Shown here one piece after another: positions 10,391 to 19,243 of a DNA stretch of 64,000 nt. The notes below the pieces were generated by a model. The model saw only the letters and a list, made by a program, of their open reading frames with translations. It made no database searches and was not told the origin of the DNA. A program made the position numbers and the translations under genes. The number at the start of each line of letters is the position of its first letter. Position 1 is the first letter of the stretch. Source of the DNA: Nocardioides sp. Soil774 (GTDB lineage: Bacteria > Actinomycetota > Actinomycetes > Propionibacteriales > Nocardioidaceae); assembly GCF_001428125.1 (NCBI RefSeq), contig NZ_LMSM01000009.1, forward strand, positions 166,709 through 230,708, read 5' to 3'.

Positions 10391-11080
10391 GTGATTCGCT
10401 TCGAGAAGGTGACCAAGGCCTATCCCGGCCACCCGCACCCGGCGCTCGACAACATCTCCGTCGACGTCGAGAAGGGGGAGTTCGTCTTCCTCGTCGGGTC
10501 CTCGGGCTCGGGCAAGTCGACCTTCCTGCGTCTCGTGCTGCGCGAGTACCGCCCCACTGCGGGCCGGGTCTACGTCGCGGGCAAGGAGATCAACCGCCTC
10601 GCGAGCTGGAAGGTGCCGCGGCTGCGCCGCGACATCGGCACCGTCTTCCAGGACTTCCGCCTGCTCCCCAACAAGACGGTCACCGAGAACGTCGCCTTCG
10701 CACTCCAGGTCATCGGCAAGTCGCGCAAGGAGATCAAGGACCTCGTCCCCGAGACCCTCGAGCTGGTCGGCCTCAGCGGCAAGGGCGACCGGATGCCCGA
10801 CGAGCTCTCCGGCGGCGAGCAGCAGCGTGTCGCCGTGGCGCGGGCCTTCGTCAACCGGCCGATGATCCTGATCGCCGACGAGCCCACCGGCAACCTCGAC
10901 CCGACCACGTCGGTCGGGATCATGAAGCTGCTCGACCGCATCAACCGCACCGGCACGACGGTCGTGATGGCCACGCACGACTCCGGCATCGTCGACCAGA
11001 TGCGCAAGCGCGTCATCGAGCTGGAGAACGGCCACGTCGTGCGCGACCAGGCGCAGGGCGTCTACGGCCACCAGAGCTGA
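10391..11080 (+). CDS. ftsE: Cell division ATP-binding protein FtsE
   Basis: The 229-residue ATPase of the FtsEX complex, which couples cytokinesis to periplasmic peptidoglycan hydrolase activation. It has Walker [10 protein letters not shown] (36-44), signature [15 protein letters not shown], Walker B ILIADEP, and the switch histidine in MATHDS. GTG 10391 lies 7 nt after TAGCCT (10378-10383), a leaderless arrangement. ftsX follows 49 bp later, and a coiled-coil M23 peptidase follows ftsX, the expected output partner. Confidence 0.96.
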   Translation: MIRFEKVTKAYPGHPHPALDNISVDVEKGEFVFLVGSSGSGKSTFLRLVLREYRPTAGRVYVAGKEINRLASWKVPRLRRDIGTVFQDFRLLPNKTVTENVAFALQVIGKSRKEIKDLVPETLELVGLSGKGDRMPDELSGGEQQRVAVARAFVNRPMILIADEPTGNLDPTTSVGIMKLLDRINRTGTTVVMATHDSGIVDQMRKRVIELENGHVVRDQAQGVYGHQS

Positions 11081-11129
11081 CCCGACCCACCCGATCCGGA
11101 CCCCCGAACGAATCGAGAGCCTCCACCCC

Positions 11130-12041
11130 ATGCAGCTTCGCTACGTCTACTCCGAGCTCGGCCAGGGCCTGCGGCGCAACCTGTCCATGCACCTCGCGGT
11201 GGTGCTGACCCTCTTCGTCTCGCTGACCCTCGTGGGCATCGGCGTGCTCTTCAACCAGCAGGCGGCCAAGGCCGCCGACCACTGGGGCAACCAGCTCCAG
11301 ATCACGGTCTACCTGTGTCGTGCCAACGACAGCAGTGCGGTGTGCCCCAACGCGGTCACGGACGCGCAGAAGAGCGAGATCTCGGCGGTCGTGGAGGACA
11401 ACCCGGAGGTCGCCGACTTCCACTTCGAGTCCAGCGAGCAGGCGCTGGAGAAGGCCCGCGAGCTCTACGGCGACGAGCTGTTCACCGGCGACAACCCCGC
11501 CATCACCGCCGCCGACATGCCGCAGACGATCTGGATCACGCTCGAGGACCCCGCGAAGTACCAAGGCATCACGAGCGCCGTGAAGGGCCTCGACGGGGTG
11601 TCGAAGGTGCGCGACATGCGCGAGCAGGTGGCGCCGATCCTCGAGTCGATCAACATGCTGCAGTGGGTCGCGCTCGGCACGGCGGCGTTCCTGGTGTTCG
11701 CGGCGCTGCTGCTGGTGGCCAACACCATCCGGCTCGCGGCCTTCGCGCGCCGCAAGGAGATCGGGATCATGCGCCTGGTGGGAGCCTCCACGCTCTACAT
11801 CGCGCTGCCCTTCCTCCTCGAGGCCCTGGTGACCGCGCTGATCGGCGTCGCGCTGGCCGGAGCCGCGCTGTGGGGCTTCATGTACTTCGGCATCGACGAG
11901 CTCTCGCAGAACCGGCTGAAGTTCGTCCCGTGGATCGGCTGGGACGAGTTCTGGCTCGCCGCGGCGTCCGTCGCGATCCTCGGACCACTGCTCACGTTGC
12001 TCCCGACACTCGTGCTGACGCGGAAATACCTCAAAGTCTGA
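11130..12041 (+). CDS. ftsX: Cell division protein FtsX
   Basis: A 303-residue membrane subunit of FtsEX. The predicted topology is classical: a TM segment at about 23-43, a large extracellular domain up to about residue 170 with two cysteines (in YLCRAND and AVCPNAV), then three TM segments at about 175-200, 220-245 and 270-295. The ANTIRLAAFARRKEIGIMRL motif of FtsX/MacB permeases follows TM2. The extracellular domain binds and activates peptidoglycan hydrolases or their regulators; the downstream M23 gene is the likely partner. Confidence 0.95.
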   Translation: MQLRYVYSELGQGLRRNLSMHLAVVLTLFVSLTLVGIGVLFNQQAAKAADHWGNQLQITVYLCRANDSSAVCPNAVTDAQKSEISAVVEDNPEVADFHFESSEQALEKARELYGDELFTGDNPAITAADMPQTIWITLEDPAKYQGITSAVKGLDGVSKVRDMREQVAPILESINMLQWVALGTAAFLVFAALLLVANTIRLAAFARRKEIGIMRLVGASTLYIALPFLLEALVTALIGVALAGAALWGFMYFGIDELSQNRLKFVPWIGWDEFWLAAASVAILGPLLTLLPTLVLTRKYLKV

Positions 12042-12130
12042 TCCCCGGGGGTTAGCGTCTAGCCGTCTGCCTCGTCGAAGCCGTCGGGGGAGGCACCCTT
12101 CCCCGCTTCCCCAACGCAAAGGCTTCCCCG

Positions 12131-13405
12131 GTGCGTACCTTCCCCCGTACCGCTCAACGACGCATGGCCGCAGCACTCGTCGCGGTCATGGCCATGGGCG
12201 TCCCCGCAGCGCATGCCGACGACCTCAAGGACAAGAAGCACAAGGTCGAGCGCGAGCTCAAGGGCGCGCACCGGGACCTCGACGAGTCGAGCGGCAAGCT
12301 GCGTCGCGCGGACGCCCGCCTCAGCGCCGCCGAGGCGCAGCTCGGCACCGCCAAGACCCGGCTCGCCACCGCACGCGGCAAGGTCGCGGTGGCGCGCGAG
12401 CGCGACGCCGAGATGCAGGCCGAGCTGGCGCAGGCGGAGGCCGAGCTCGCGACCGCCGAGGCCGAGCTCGAGCAGGGCAAGGCCGACCGTGAGACGCAGC
12501 GCGCGAAGGTCGCCTCCACGGTCGCCGACATGTACTCCGAGGGCGACCCCGAGCTGATCGCATTCTCCTCGCTCATCGACGCCGAGTCGACCGAGGAGCT
12601 CACCCGCCGTGACGGCGTGCGCGACGTGATCGTGGGCCAGGAGGCCCGGGCGTACGACGAGCTCAAGGCCGCCGAGGTGCTCCTCGAGGTGCGCGAGCAG
12701 CAGGTCTCCGACGCCCGCGACGACGTGGCCGCCAAGCGCGAGGCCGCCGCCGAGCACCTCGCCCTCATGCAGTCGCTCGAGGCCGAGGAGCAGGCCGCGA
12801 AGGACTCGGTGGTGTCGCTGGTCGTCGAGCGCCGCGACGCACGGGCCGGTGCCCGCGCCGCGCGTGCCGCGGACCTCGCCAAGCTCCGCAAGCTCGAGAA
12901 GGAGCAGAACCAGATCGAGGAGATGCTGCGCAAGCGGGCCCTGGCCGCCCTGCGCCGCGCTCGTGCGCAGGCGCGCGCGCACTCCCGGTCGCAGCTCGGC
13001 GGCCCGTCGTCGGGCCTGCTGGCCCACCCCGTCGACGGCTACGTCACCTCGCCGTTCGGCTACCGCATCCACCCGATCTACCACTACTGGGGCCTGCACG
13101 ACGGCGTCGACTTCGGCGGCGGCTGCGGCACGCCGCTCAAGGCCGCGGCGCCGGGCCGGGTGGTCGCGTCGTACTGGAGCGACGTCTACGGCCACCGCCT
13201 GGTCGTCGACCACGGTGTGCTGGCCGGCAAGGGCATCGCCACGATCTACAACCACGCCAGCAGCTACACCGTCGGCGTGGGCGCCCAGGTCTCCGAGGGC
13301 CAGGTGATCGGCTACGAGGGCGACACCGGCTGGTCCACCGGGTGCCACCTGCACTTCACGGTGATGGCGAACGGCCAGGCCGTCGACCCGATGAATTGGT
13401 TCTGA
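12131..13405 (+). CDS. Secreted coiled-coil M23 family peptidase (EnvC/RipC-like partner of FtsEX)
   Basis: A 424-residue secreted protein with a signal peptide (cleavage near residue 33, VPAAHADD). A long charged, alanine-rich coiled coil follows (about 35-290), then a C-terminal LytM domain. The zinc ligands of an active M23 endopeptidase are present: His323 and Asp327 (HDGVD), and His406 and His408 (CHLHF). It follows ftsX, and the coiled-coil-plus-hydrolase arrangement parallels EnvC and RipC, which FtsX activates during septum splitting. The last two codons (Phe, stop) lie in a repeat flanked by 9-bp duplications, so the C-terminus may have been altered by an insertion. Confidence 0.9.
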   Translation: MRTFPRTAQRRMAAALVAVMAMGVPAAHADDLKDKKHKVERELKGAHRDLDESSGKLRRADARLSAAEAQLGTAKTRLATARGKVAVARERDAEMQAELAQAEAELATAEAELEQGKADRETQRAKVASTVADMYSEGDPELIAFSSLIDAESTEELTRRDGVRDVIVGQEARAYDELKAAEVLLEVREQQVSDARDDVAAKREAAAEHLALMQSLEAEEQAAKDSVVSLVVERRDARAGARAARAADLAKLRKLEKEQNQIEEMLRKRALAALRRARAQARAHSRSQLGGPSSGLLAHPVDGYVTSPFGYRIHPIYHYWGLHDGVDFGGGCGTPLKAAAPGRVVASYWSDVYGHRLVVDHGVLAGKGIATIYNHASSYTVGVGAQVSEGQVIGYEGDTGWSTGCHLHFTVMANGQAVDPMNWF

Positions 13406-13525
13406 TCGGCCACGGCCGAGCGCAGCGAGGGCGTGAGGAGCCGATCAGGTTGAGGAGCGACCGTCAGACCCGAGCGCAGCGAGGGACTGGGGGCTCGCGT
13501 CTCGAAACCTGCCGCTATGAATTGG
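13391..13525. repeat. MITE-like dispersed repeat flanked by 9-bp direct repeats
   Basis: ATGAATTGG occurs at 13391-13399, the end of the M23 gene, and again at 13517-13525. The 117 bp between contain an inverted repeat TGATCGGC (13403-13410)/GCCGATCA (13440-13447), two copies of GAGCGCAGCGAGGG, and a segment running from GGTTGAGGAGCGACC to GTCTCGAAACC. Terminal complementarity of the GGTT...AACC kind and the flanking duplication resemble a miniature non-coding mobile element. A related degenerate copy lies at 18898-18940. Confidence 0.6.
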
Positions 13526-13548
13526 ACAGCGCCTGAGAGAATGGCTCC

Positions 13549-14028
13549 ATGGCGAAGGAGCAGGGCCAGAAGATGGTCGCGCAGAACAAGAAGGCCCGCC
13601 ACGACTACCACATCGAGGACACCTGGGAGGCCGGGCTGGTCCTCATGGGCACCGAGGTGAAGTCGTTGCGCCAGGGCCGCGCGTCCCTCGTCGACGGCTT
13701 CGCCGAGATCGACAACGGCGAGGCGTGGCTGCTCGGCGTGCACATCCCGGAGTACAGCCAGGGCACCTGGACCAACCACGCCGCGCGCCGTCGCCGCAAG
13801 CTGCTGCTCAACCGCTCCGAGATCGACAAGATCGAGCGCAAGATCACCGACAAGGGCTACACGATCGTGCCGCTGGCGATCTACTTCAAGGACGGCCGGG
13901 CCAAGGTCGAGATCGCGCTCGCCAAGGGCAAGAAGTCCTACGACAAGCGCCACACGCTCGCGGAGCGCACCGCCAACCGCGAGAAGGTCGAGGCGGTCCA
14001 GCGCCGGCTCAAGGGTCACCGCGACTGA
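13549..14028 (+). CDS. smpB: SsrA-binding protein SmpB
   Basis: A 159-residue partner of tmRNA in rescuing stalled ribosomes. The oligonucleotide-binding core is recognisable: [34 protein letters not shown], then the lysine/arginine-rich C-terminal tail ([20 protein letters not shown]) that enters the mRNA channel. ATG 13549 is the only plausible start; it follows the repeat described at 13391. Its stop overlaps the next gene's ATG. Its RNA partner ssrA is 3.6 kb downstream. Confidence 0.96.
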   Translation: MAKEQGQKMVAQNKKARHDYHIEDTWEAGLVLMGTEVKSLRQGRASLVDGFAEIDNGEAWLLGVHIPEYSQGTWTNHAARRRRKLLLNRSEIDKIERKITDKGYTIVPLAIYFKDGRAKVEIALAKGKKSYDKRHTLAERTANREKVEAVQRRLKGHRD

Positions 14029-14909
14029 TGGTCGACCCGAGGTCGTTCGCCGAGGAGCTCGGCCTGCCCGGCCTGATGGACATCCACACCCACTTCCTCC
14101 CGCCGCGGGTGATGGCCAAGGTGCGCGCGCAGTTCGACGCGGCGGGCCCGCTGATCGGCCGACCGTGGCCGCTGCACTACCGCGACGACGACGACGTGCT
14201 CGTCGAGACCCTGCGGTCCTTCGGCGTGCGACGCTTCACCGCCCTGCCCTATGCGCACAGGCCCGACATGGCCGAGTTCCTCAACGACTGGGCGGCCGGC
14301 TTCGCCGCGCGGGTGCCCGAGGCGGCGGTGTGCGGCACGTTCTTCCCCGAGCCCGGCGTGACGTCGTACGTCGCCTCTCGGGCCTCATCGGTGGAGGTCT
14401 GGAAGGTGCACGTGCAGGTCGGTGCGTTCGACGTCACCGACCCGCTGCTCGACGAGGCGTGGGGTCTGGTGGCCGAGACCGGCACACCGGTCGTGCTGCA
14501 CGCCGGCAGCGGACCCGTCGCCACCGAGCACACCGGCCCCGCACCGGTGGCCGCGCTGCTGGCGCGCCACCCCCGGCTGCGACTGGTGATCGCGCACGCG
14601 GGGGCGCCGGAGTACGCCGAGTTCCTCGCGCTCGCCGAGGCGCACGAGCGGGTGGCGCTCGACACGACGATGGCCTTCACGCCGTTCTTCGAGGAGATGG
14701 GCGGTGCCTACCCGGCCGAGCTGCTGCCGCAGCTGCGTGACCTCGGCCTGGCCGGCAAGGTGCACCTGGGCAGCGACTTCCCCAACATCCCCTACCCCTA
14801 CGACGTCCAGCTCGACGCGCTCGCGCGGCTCGACCTCGGTGACGACTGGCTGCGCGCGGTCTGTTGGTCCAGCACGGCGGCCCTGCTGGGGGTGCCCTCG
14901 CTACGGTGA
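14028..14909 (+). CDS. Amidohydrolase family protein (metal-dependent TIM barrel)
   Basis: A 293-residue protein of the amidohydrolase-2 superfamily. Metal-binding features are the early HTHF motif (DIHTHFLPP), a histidine in VVLHAGSG, another in LVIAHAGAP, and the late aspartate in LGSDFPNIPYPY. Related enzymes include decarboxylases and lactonases, and the substrate cannot be read from the sequence. The ATG at 14028 overlaps the smpB stop, so it is probably co-transcribed with smpB without obvious functional connection. Confidence 0.8.
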   Translation: MVDPRSFAEELGLPGLMDIHTHFLPPRVMAKVRAQFDAAGPLIGRPWPLHYRDDDDVLVETLRSFGVRRFTALPYAHRPDMAEFLNDWAAGFAARVPEAAVCGTFFPEPGVTSYVASRASSVEVWKVHVQVGAFDVTDPLLDEAWGLVAETGTPVVLHAGSGPVATEHTGPAPVAALLARHPRLRLVIAHAGAPEYAEFLALAEAHERVALDTTMAFTPFFEEMGGAYPAELLPQLRDLGLAGKVHLGSDFPNIPYPYDVQLDALARLDLGDDWLRAVCWSSTAALLGVPSLR

Positions 14910-14914
14910 GGGGC

Positions 14915-16212
14915 GTGGAGTCCGGTACGTGGGTCGACGTCCTGCTCGTCGTCGCCTTCATCCTGGTGGGCGGGGTGTTCGCCGCCACCGAGATCGCCCT
15001 CGTCTCCCTGCGCGCCGCGCAGGTCTACCGGCTGGAGTCCCAAGGGGGCCGCGGCCACGCCGTCGCGTCGCTGGCTCGTGACCCCAACCGGTTCCTGTCC
15101 GCGGTGCAGATCGGCGTCACCGTGGCGGGCTTCTTCTCCGCGCGTTCGGCGCCTCGACCCTCGCGCCGTCCTTCGCTCCCGCCTTCGAGGCGCTCGGCAC
15201 GCCGGCGCCCGACACGGTCTCCCTGGTGGTCGTGACACTGGTCGTGTCCTACCTGTCGCTGGTGCTCGGCGAGCTCGTGCCCAAGCGCCTCGCGCTCCAG
15301 CGCTCGGTGGGCGTCGCCAAGCTCTTCGCGCCCTCGCTCGGTCATTTCGCCACGGTGATGACCCCGGTGATCTGGCTGCTGTCGCTCTCCACCGACCTGC
15401 TCGTGCGCCTGCTCGGGGGCAACCCCGACGCCACCGGCGACGAGGTCGACGAGGAGGAGCTGCGGATGATGATCTCCGGGCACGAGGACATCCCCGAGGG
15501 CGAGCGCAAGCTCGTCGACGACGTCTTCGAGGCCGGCGACCGCTCGCTGAGCGAGGTGATGAAGCCACGCGGCGACGTCGTCTTCCTCGCCGGCGACCTG
15601 ACCCTGGCCGACGCCGTCGCCGTGATCGTCACCGAGCCCTACACGCGCTACCCGGTCACGGGGGAGTCGTTCGACGAGGTGCTGGGCTACCTCCACCTGC
15701 GCGACGTGCTCGGCCACGCCGACGACCGCTCGCGCACCGTCGCCGACATCGTCCGTGACCTCCCGGTCCTGCCCCGCACCAACCGCGTGCTGCCATCGAT
15801 CGACCAGCTGCGCAGCCAGGGCGCCCACATCGCGCTGGTCGTCGACGAGTACGGCGGCACCGACGGCATCGTCACCCTCGAGGACCTGATGGAGGAGCTG
15901 GTCGGCGAGATCCACGACGAGTACGACCGCGACGCCGAGATCGCCGCGGCCGGCGACCCCGCCACCGTCGACGCCGGGCTGACCATCAAGGAGTTCGGCG
16001 AGCGCACCGGCCTCGAGCTCGAGGACGGCCCCTACGAGACGGTCGCGGGCTTCGTGCTCCACCGGCTGGCGCGGATGGCCGACGTCGGCGACGTCGTGGC
16101 GGTCGGCGACCGCTCGCTCGAGGTGTCCGAGGTCGAGGGCCACCGCATCACCCGCGTCCGCCTCCACGCGGCTCCTGCCACCGACGACGTCGACCCGCAG
16201 CACGCCGACTGA
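14915..16212 (+). pseudogene. CNNM/CorC (HlyC) family membrane protein with CBS domains, one frameshift
   Basis: The CNNM transmembrane (DUF21) part (WVDVLLVVAFILVGGVF) begins at GTG 14915 and its frame is lost at the GCGCG run 15140-15144. From there the correct protein continues in another frame to 16212. Inserting one base at the run restores FFSA-AFGASTLAPSFAP and joins the halves into a 432-residue protein. It has four TM helices, a CBS pair (about 215-340) and a CorC_HlyC domain. Such proteins are linked to Mg2+/Co2+ efflux. One missing base in GC-rich DNA could be a sequencing error or a recent mutation; the rest shows no decay. TACGGT (14902-14907) is the likely leaderless -10 box. 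Confidence 0.75.
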
Positions 16213-16226
16213 GGCAGACTGGCCCC

Positions 16227-16859
16227 ATGAGGGGCAGTGCCTCGAGCTGGATCGCCGCTTGCGCAGCGGCGGAGGCGATCGGCATGACCGCCGCGGCGAC
16301 CGCGGCGCGGGTCGGTGACGGGCTGGACTCCCGGTGGGCTGCGCTGGGCCTCGTCGTCGCCGGTGGCCTTGTCGAGGGCACGGCGCTCGGGCTGGCGCAG
16401 TCATCGGTGCTGGCCGCCCGGCTGCCCGGGCTGCGTCGTCGGGCGTACGTCGTCGCCACCGTCCTGATCGCCGGGGTGGGCTGGGCGGCTGCGTCCGCCC
16501 CTGGCGTGCTCTCCACCGACGACGGTGGCGACGAGCCCGCCCGCGCCCTGATGGTGCTCGGCGGCGCGGCCATCGGCCTGGTGATGGGACCGGTGCTGGG
16601 AGGGGCGCAGGCGCTGGCCCTGCGGGGAGCCGCGGCCGCACCGCGGCGCTGGGTGCTCGCCAACACGCTGGCCTGGCCCCCGGTGATGGTGGTGATCTTC
16701 GCCGGCGCGACGGCTCCCGACGCGTCGTGGTCGACACTCCTCGTCGCGCTGACCGGGGCGGTGACCGGGGTGGTGGCCGGCACGGTGCTCGGGGTGCTGA
16801 CCGCGGCGTGGCTCCCACAGCCGGTGCAGCGACAGCCGGCGCAGCCACCGGCGCAATAG
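16227..16859 (+). CDS. Integral membrane protein, unknown function
   Basis: A 210-residue protein made mostly of hydrophobic, alanine/glycine/valine-rich segments. I count five to six TM helices, with a short acidic loop (DDGGDEP) near residue 98 and a hydrophilic, proline/glutamine-rich tail. ATG 16227 is 14 bp after the preceding gene. No catalytic motif or family signature was recognised. Its stop codon forms the first bases of the -10 box (TAGCCT) of the next gene. Confidence 0.6.
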   Translation: MRGSASSWIAACAAAEAIGMTAAATAARVGDGLDSRWAALGLVVAGGLVEGTALGLAQSSVLAARLPGLRRRAYVVATVLIAGVGWAAASAPGVLSTDDGGDEPARALMVLGGAAIGLVMGPVLGGAQALALRGAAAAPRRWVLANTLAWPPVMVVIFAGATAPDASWSTLLVALTGAVTGVVAGTVLGVLTAAWLPQPVQRQPAQPPAQ

Positions 16860-16868
16860 CCTCAGCGC

Positions 16869-17552
16869 GTGAGCGACGACGCGCCCTTCCACGCCCTGGC
16901 CAAGCTCCTCGACGAGCGCTGGACCTGCCGGCAGTTCCTCCCGGACGAGGTTCCCCAACCCGATGTCGAGCGGCTCCTCGCGCTCGCCCAGCGGACGCCG
17001 TCGTGGTGCAACACCCAGCCCTGGCGCGTCGAGGTGACTCGCGGCGAGGCCACGGCCCGCCTGCGCGCGGCGTACGCCAAGCACGTGATGACCCACCCGC
17101 AGGAGCCGGACTTCGCCTTCCCGACGGCGTACACCGGCACCTACCAGCAGCGGCGGCGCGAGTGCGGGTTCCAGCTCTACGACAGCGTGGGCATCGCCAA
17201 GGAGGACTCCGGCCGGCGGCTCGAGCAGATGCTGCGCAACTTCGAGTTCTTCGGTGCGCCGCACGTCGCGATCGTCACCACCGAGGACGACCTCGGGACC
17301 TACGGCGCCATCGACTGCGGACTGTGGATCGGTGCGTTCCTCCTCGGCGCCCAGTCCCTCGGCATCGCCGCCGCGCCCCAGGCCGCACTGGCGGGGCATC
17401 CCGCGCTCCTCCGCGAGCACTTCGACCTGCCCGAGCACCGCAAGGTCGTGGTCGGGATCTCGTTCGGCTACGCAGACCTCGACCACCCGGTCAACGGCTT
17501 CCGCACCTCGCGGGCCGGGCTCGACGACGTGGTGACCTGGCACGACGCCTGA
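16869..17552 (+). CDS. Nitroreductase family protein
   Basis: A 227-residue FMN-dependent nitroreductase-like protein. The N-terminal RWTCRQFLPDEVP and QRTPSWCNTQPWRVEV match the FMN-binding RxSxRxF and PSxxNxQPW patterns. DCGLWIGAFLLGAQSLGIAAAP in the second half is the helix that shapes the active site. It probably uses NAD(P)H to reduce nitro compounds, quinones or enones; the natural substrate is unknown. GTG 16869 lies 6 nt after TAGCCT (16857-16862), indicating a leaderless message. Confidence 0.87.
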   Translation: MSDDAPFHALAKLLDERWTCRQFLPDEVPQPDVERLLALAQRTPSWCNTQPWRVEVTRGEATARLRAAYAKHVMTHPQEPDFAFPTAYTGTYQQRRRECGFQLYDSVGIAKEDSGRRLEQMLRNFEFFGAPHVAIVTTEDDLGTYGAIDCGLWIGAFLLGAQSLGIAAAPQAALAGHPALLREHFDLPEHRKVVVGISFGYADLDHPVNGFRTSRAGLDDVVTWHDA

Positions 17553-17673
17553 ACGACGACGCGTGCCGCCGCGGTCACCGGCGGAATAGCGTTCGCGGCC
17601 CGGTGGTTGTGACCCGTAGACTGTGCGGTGCAGGCGCCATCAGGCATCGCGGAGCCTGCTTGACAACACAAGA

Positions 17674-18041
17674 GGGGCTGATCGGTTTCGACTTGGGACG
17701 TTAGTTCCAGGGGAAGCGGGTCGAGAAGCCAGCGTCATCTCGTAAACGATCGCTGGAAAACCATAGTTGCCAACACCAATCGCAACGACTTCGCTCTCGC
17801 TGCCTGAGCAGTGATCGAAGGGTCTGACCGGGCACCCGTCTCCGTCCCGGATCCAGGCCTCATCTAGGAGACTTGCTGGTCACTCTCTGTCAGGAGGGGT
17901 GGCCGGGACTCAATCCTGACTAGGCCTGTCGGCGACCTGTCTGTGGGAGCGCCGAGGCCGAGAAAAGCGACAGCACTGACTGCACCCGGAGAAGACCTGG
18001 ATCGACGCTCGAGGACCGGGGTTCGATTCCCCGCAGCTCCA
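17674..18041 (+). ncRNA. ssrA: Transfer-messenger RNA (tmRNA)
   Basis: GGGGCTG at 17674-17680 pairs with CAGCTCC at 18034-18040 (one G-U) to form the acceptor stem, followed by discriminator A 18041. The tRNA-like 3' part ends with GGGGTTCGATTCCCC. The tag reading frame runs from GCC 17769 to TGA 17805-17807 and encodes ANTNRNDFALAA, ending in the protease-recognised ALAA. CCA is not encoded. A -10-like TAGACT lies about 60 nt upstream. SmpB is encoded at 13549. Confidence 0.95.
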
Positions 18042-18058
18042 CGTAGCAGCCCTCTTGA

Positions 18059-18094
18059 CGACAGCCGTCCCGACCTCGGTCGGGGCGGCTGTCG
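18059..18094 (+). terminator. Hairpin terminator after ssrA
   Basis: Arms 18059-18075 and 18078-18094 are complementary with one G-T pair, giving a long stem topped by a small loop (the closing pairs will open). TGTTGTG follows. It lies 17 nt downstream of the tmRNA 3' end. Confidence 0.78.
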
Positions 18095-18195
18095 TGTTGT
18101 GCGTGCGGAAGCGGTGGGTACCGTCGAGGAGCGGCGCTGTCCGGCGCCGCCACCCCCAGTAATCCGAGTCACCCCCGACTTCGAGGAGCCCTGCC

Positions 18196-18894
18196 GTGCC
18201 GAAGATCCTGATCGTCCTGACCGGTGCCGACCACTGGACCCTCAACGACGGGACCCAGCACCCGACCGGCTTCTGGGCCGAGGAGCTGCTCGCCCCGCTG
18301 GAGGTGTTCGCCGAGGCTGGGATCGAGGTCGATCTCGCCAGCCCCGAGGGCCGGACCCCGGTCGTGGACGAGGGCAGTCTCTCCCCGGACACCATCGGCG
18401 AGGAGGAGTCGGCCAAGCAGCGCAACGCACTCGACGACCTGGCAGACCGGCTCGCCTCGACGCTCGTCCTGGCCGACGTCGACCCCGGCTCGTACGACGC
18501 CGTGTTCGTGCCCGGTGGCCACGGCCCGATGGAGGACCTCGCCGTCAGCGACGACCTCGGCCGGATCCTGGTGACGATGCTCGACGGCGGCAAGGTCGTC
18601 TCCTCGGTCTGCCACGGTCCGGCCGGTCTCCTGCCCGCCCGGCGCGACGACGGCTCGTGGCTGTTCGCCGGTCGTCAGCTGACCGCCTTCACCGACGCCG
18701 AGGAGGAGCAGGCCGGCCTCGCCGACAAGGCGCCCTGGCTGCTCGAGTCGCGCCTGCGCGAGTCCGGCGCGAGCTTCTCGTCCGGCGAGCCGTGGGCGCC
18801 CTTCGTGGTCGTCGACGGCAACCTGGTGACCGGCCAGAACCCGGCGTCCAGCGCTGACGCCGCCCGCAAGGTCGTCGAGCAGCTCACGCCCTGA
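18196..18894 (+). CDS. DJ-1/PfpI family protein (type 1 glutamine amidotransferase-like)
   Basis: A 232-residue protein of the Hsp31/DJ-1/PfpI family. The nucleophile elbow SSVCHGPAGLL carries the cysteine-histidine pair (about Cys136, His137). The upstream glutamate (FWAEEL) and VFVPGGHGPMEDL motif are typical. Members act as glyoxalase III, deglycase or chaperone; the exact activity is not readable. GTG 18196 begins the PKILIVLT strand. A degenerate copy of its last 95 bp lies at 19129-19223. Confidence 0.85.
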   Translation: MPKILIVLTGADHWTLNDGTQHPTGFWAEELLAPLEVFAEAGIEVDLASPEGRTPVVDEGSLSPDTIGEEESAKQRNALDDLADRLASTLVLADVDPGSYDAVFVPGGHGPMEDLAVSDDLGRILVTMLDGGKVVSSVCHGPAGLLPARRDDGSWLFAGRQLTAFTDAEEEQAGLADKAPWLLESRLRESGASFSSGEPWAPFVVVDGNLVTGQNPASSADAARKVVEQLTP

Positions 18895-18897
18895 AGT

Positions 18898-18940
18898 TCT
18901 CGCGGGTCGAGGAGGTCGCGCAGCGACCGTCACGAGACTG
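18898..18940. repeat. Degenerate dispersed palindromic repeat
   Basis: Immediately after the DJ-1/PfpI gene is GGTCGAGGAGGTCGCGCAGC, continuing into GACCGTCACGAGAC. It contains a perfect small hairpin GGTCGC-GCA-GCGACC (18914-18928). It resembles the GGTTGAGGAG...GTCTCGAAACC segment at 13449-13508, so I place it in the same family. It sits between the gene and the broken copy of that gene's 3' end. Confidence 0.5.
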
Positions 18941-19128
18941 GGACACATGGGGAACGAGGTGCAGCTCGATCGCGGGCTGGAGGCTGCTCCTGGTTCCCCA
19001 ACCGTTCGCCGTGTCAGGGGGCCGATGGGCCGATTGACGCGTCCGGACGCCCCGGCGTCGGCCGCGAACCGGCGCAGTGGTCTCGGGACACGACTTCATC
19101 GTCCCTCGACCAGCGGGGAGCCGAGTTG

Positions 19129-19223
19129 GCCTTCGTGGTCGTCGACGGCGACCTCGTGGCGGCCGGAACCCGGCGTCCAGCGCTGACGCCGCCCGCAAGG
19201 CAGTCGAGGAGCTCGCGTCCTGA
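19129..19223 (+). pseudogene. Remnant of a duplicated DJ-1/PfpI gene (3' end only)
   Basis: This segment aligns with the last 95 bp of the gene at 18196. A 35-nt run is identical, differences are scattered elsewhere, and one base is missing near 19165, so the frame breaks after VVVDGDLVA. Both copies end in TGA at the same point. No upstream part of the gene remains. It is a leftover of a partial tandem duplication or of an intact second copy since deleted. Confidence 0.7.
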
Positions 19224-19243
19224 CGGCGTGCGAGCATGCGGCC

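Larger units (their letters stand above)
18895..19243. other. 349-bp gap with repeat and gene remnant
   Basis: Apart from the repeat at 18898 and the gene remnant at 19129, the sequence between (about 18941-19128) has no recognisable coding frame, no promoter I can defend and lower codon-position bias than the flanking genes. The gap looks like a degraded insertion or duplication scar. Confidence 0.5.

Noticed and set aside
8726..11131. 801-codon minus-strand frame opposite prfB and ftsE
   Set aside because: Same cause: antisense of conserved genes with strong GC3 bias. No start signal.
18941..19128. Small open frames between the two DJ-1/PfpI copies
   Set aside because: No ribosome-binding site, weak codon-position bias and repeat-derived sequence; not reported as genes.
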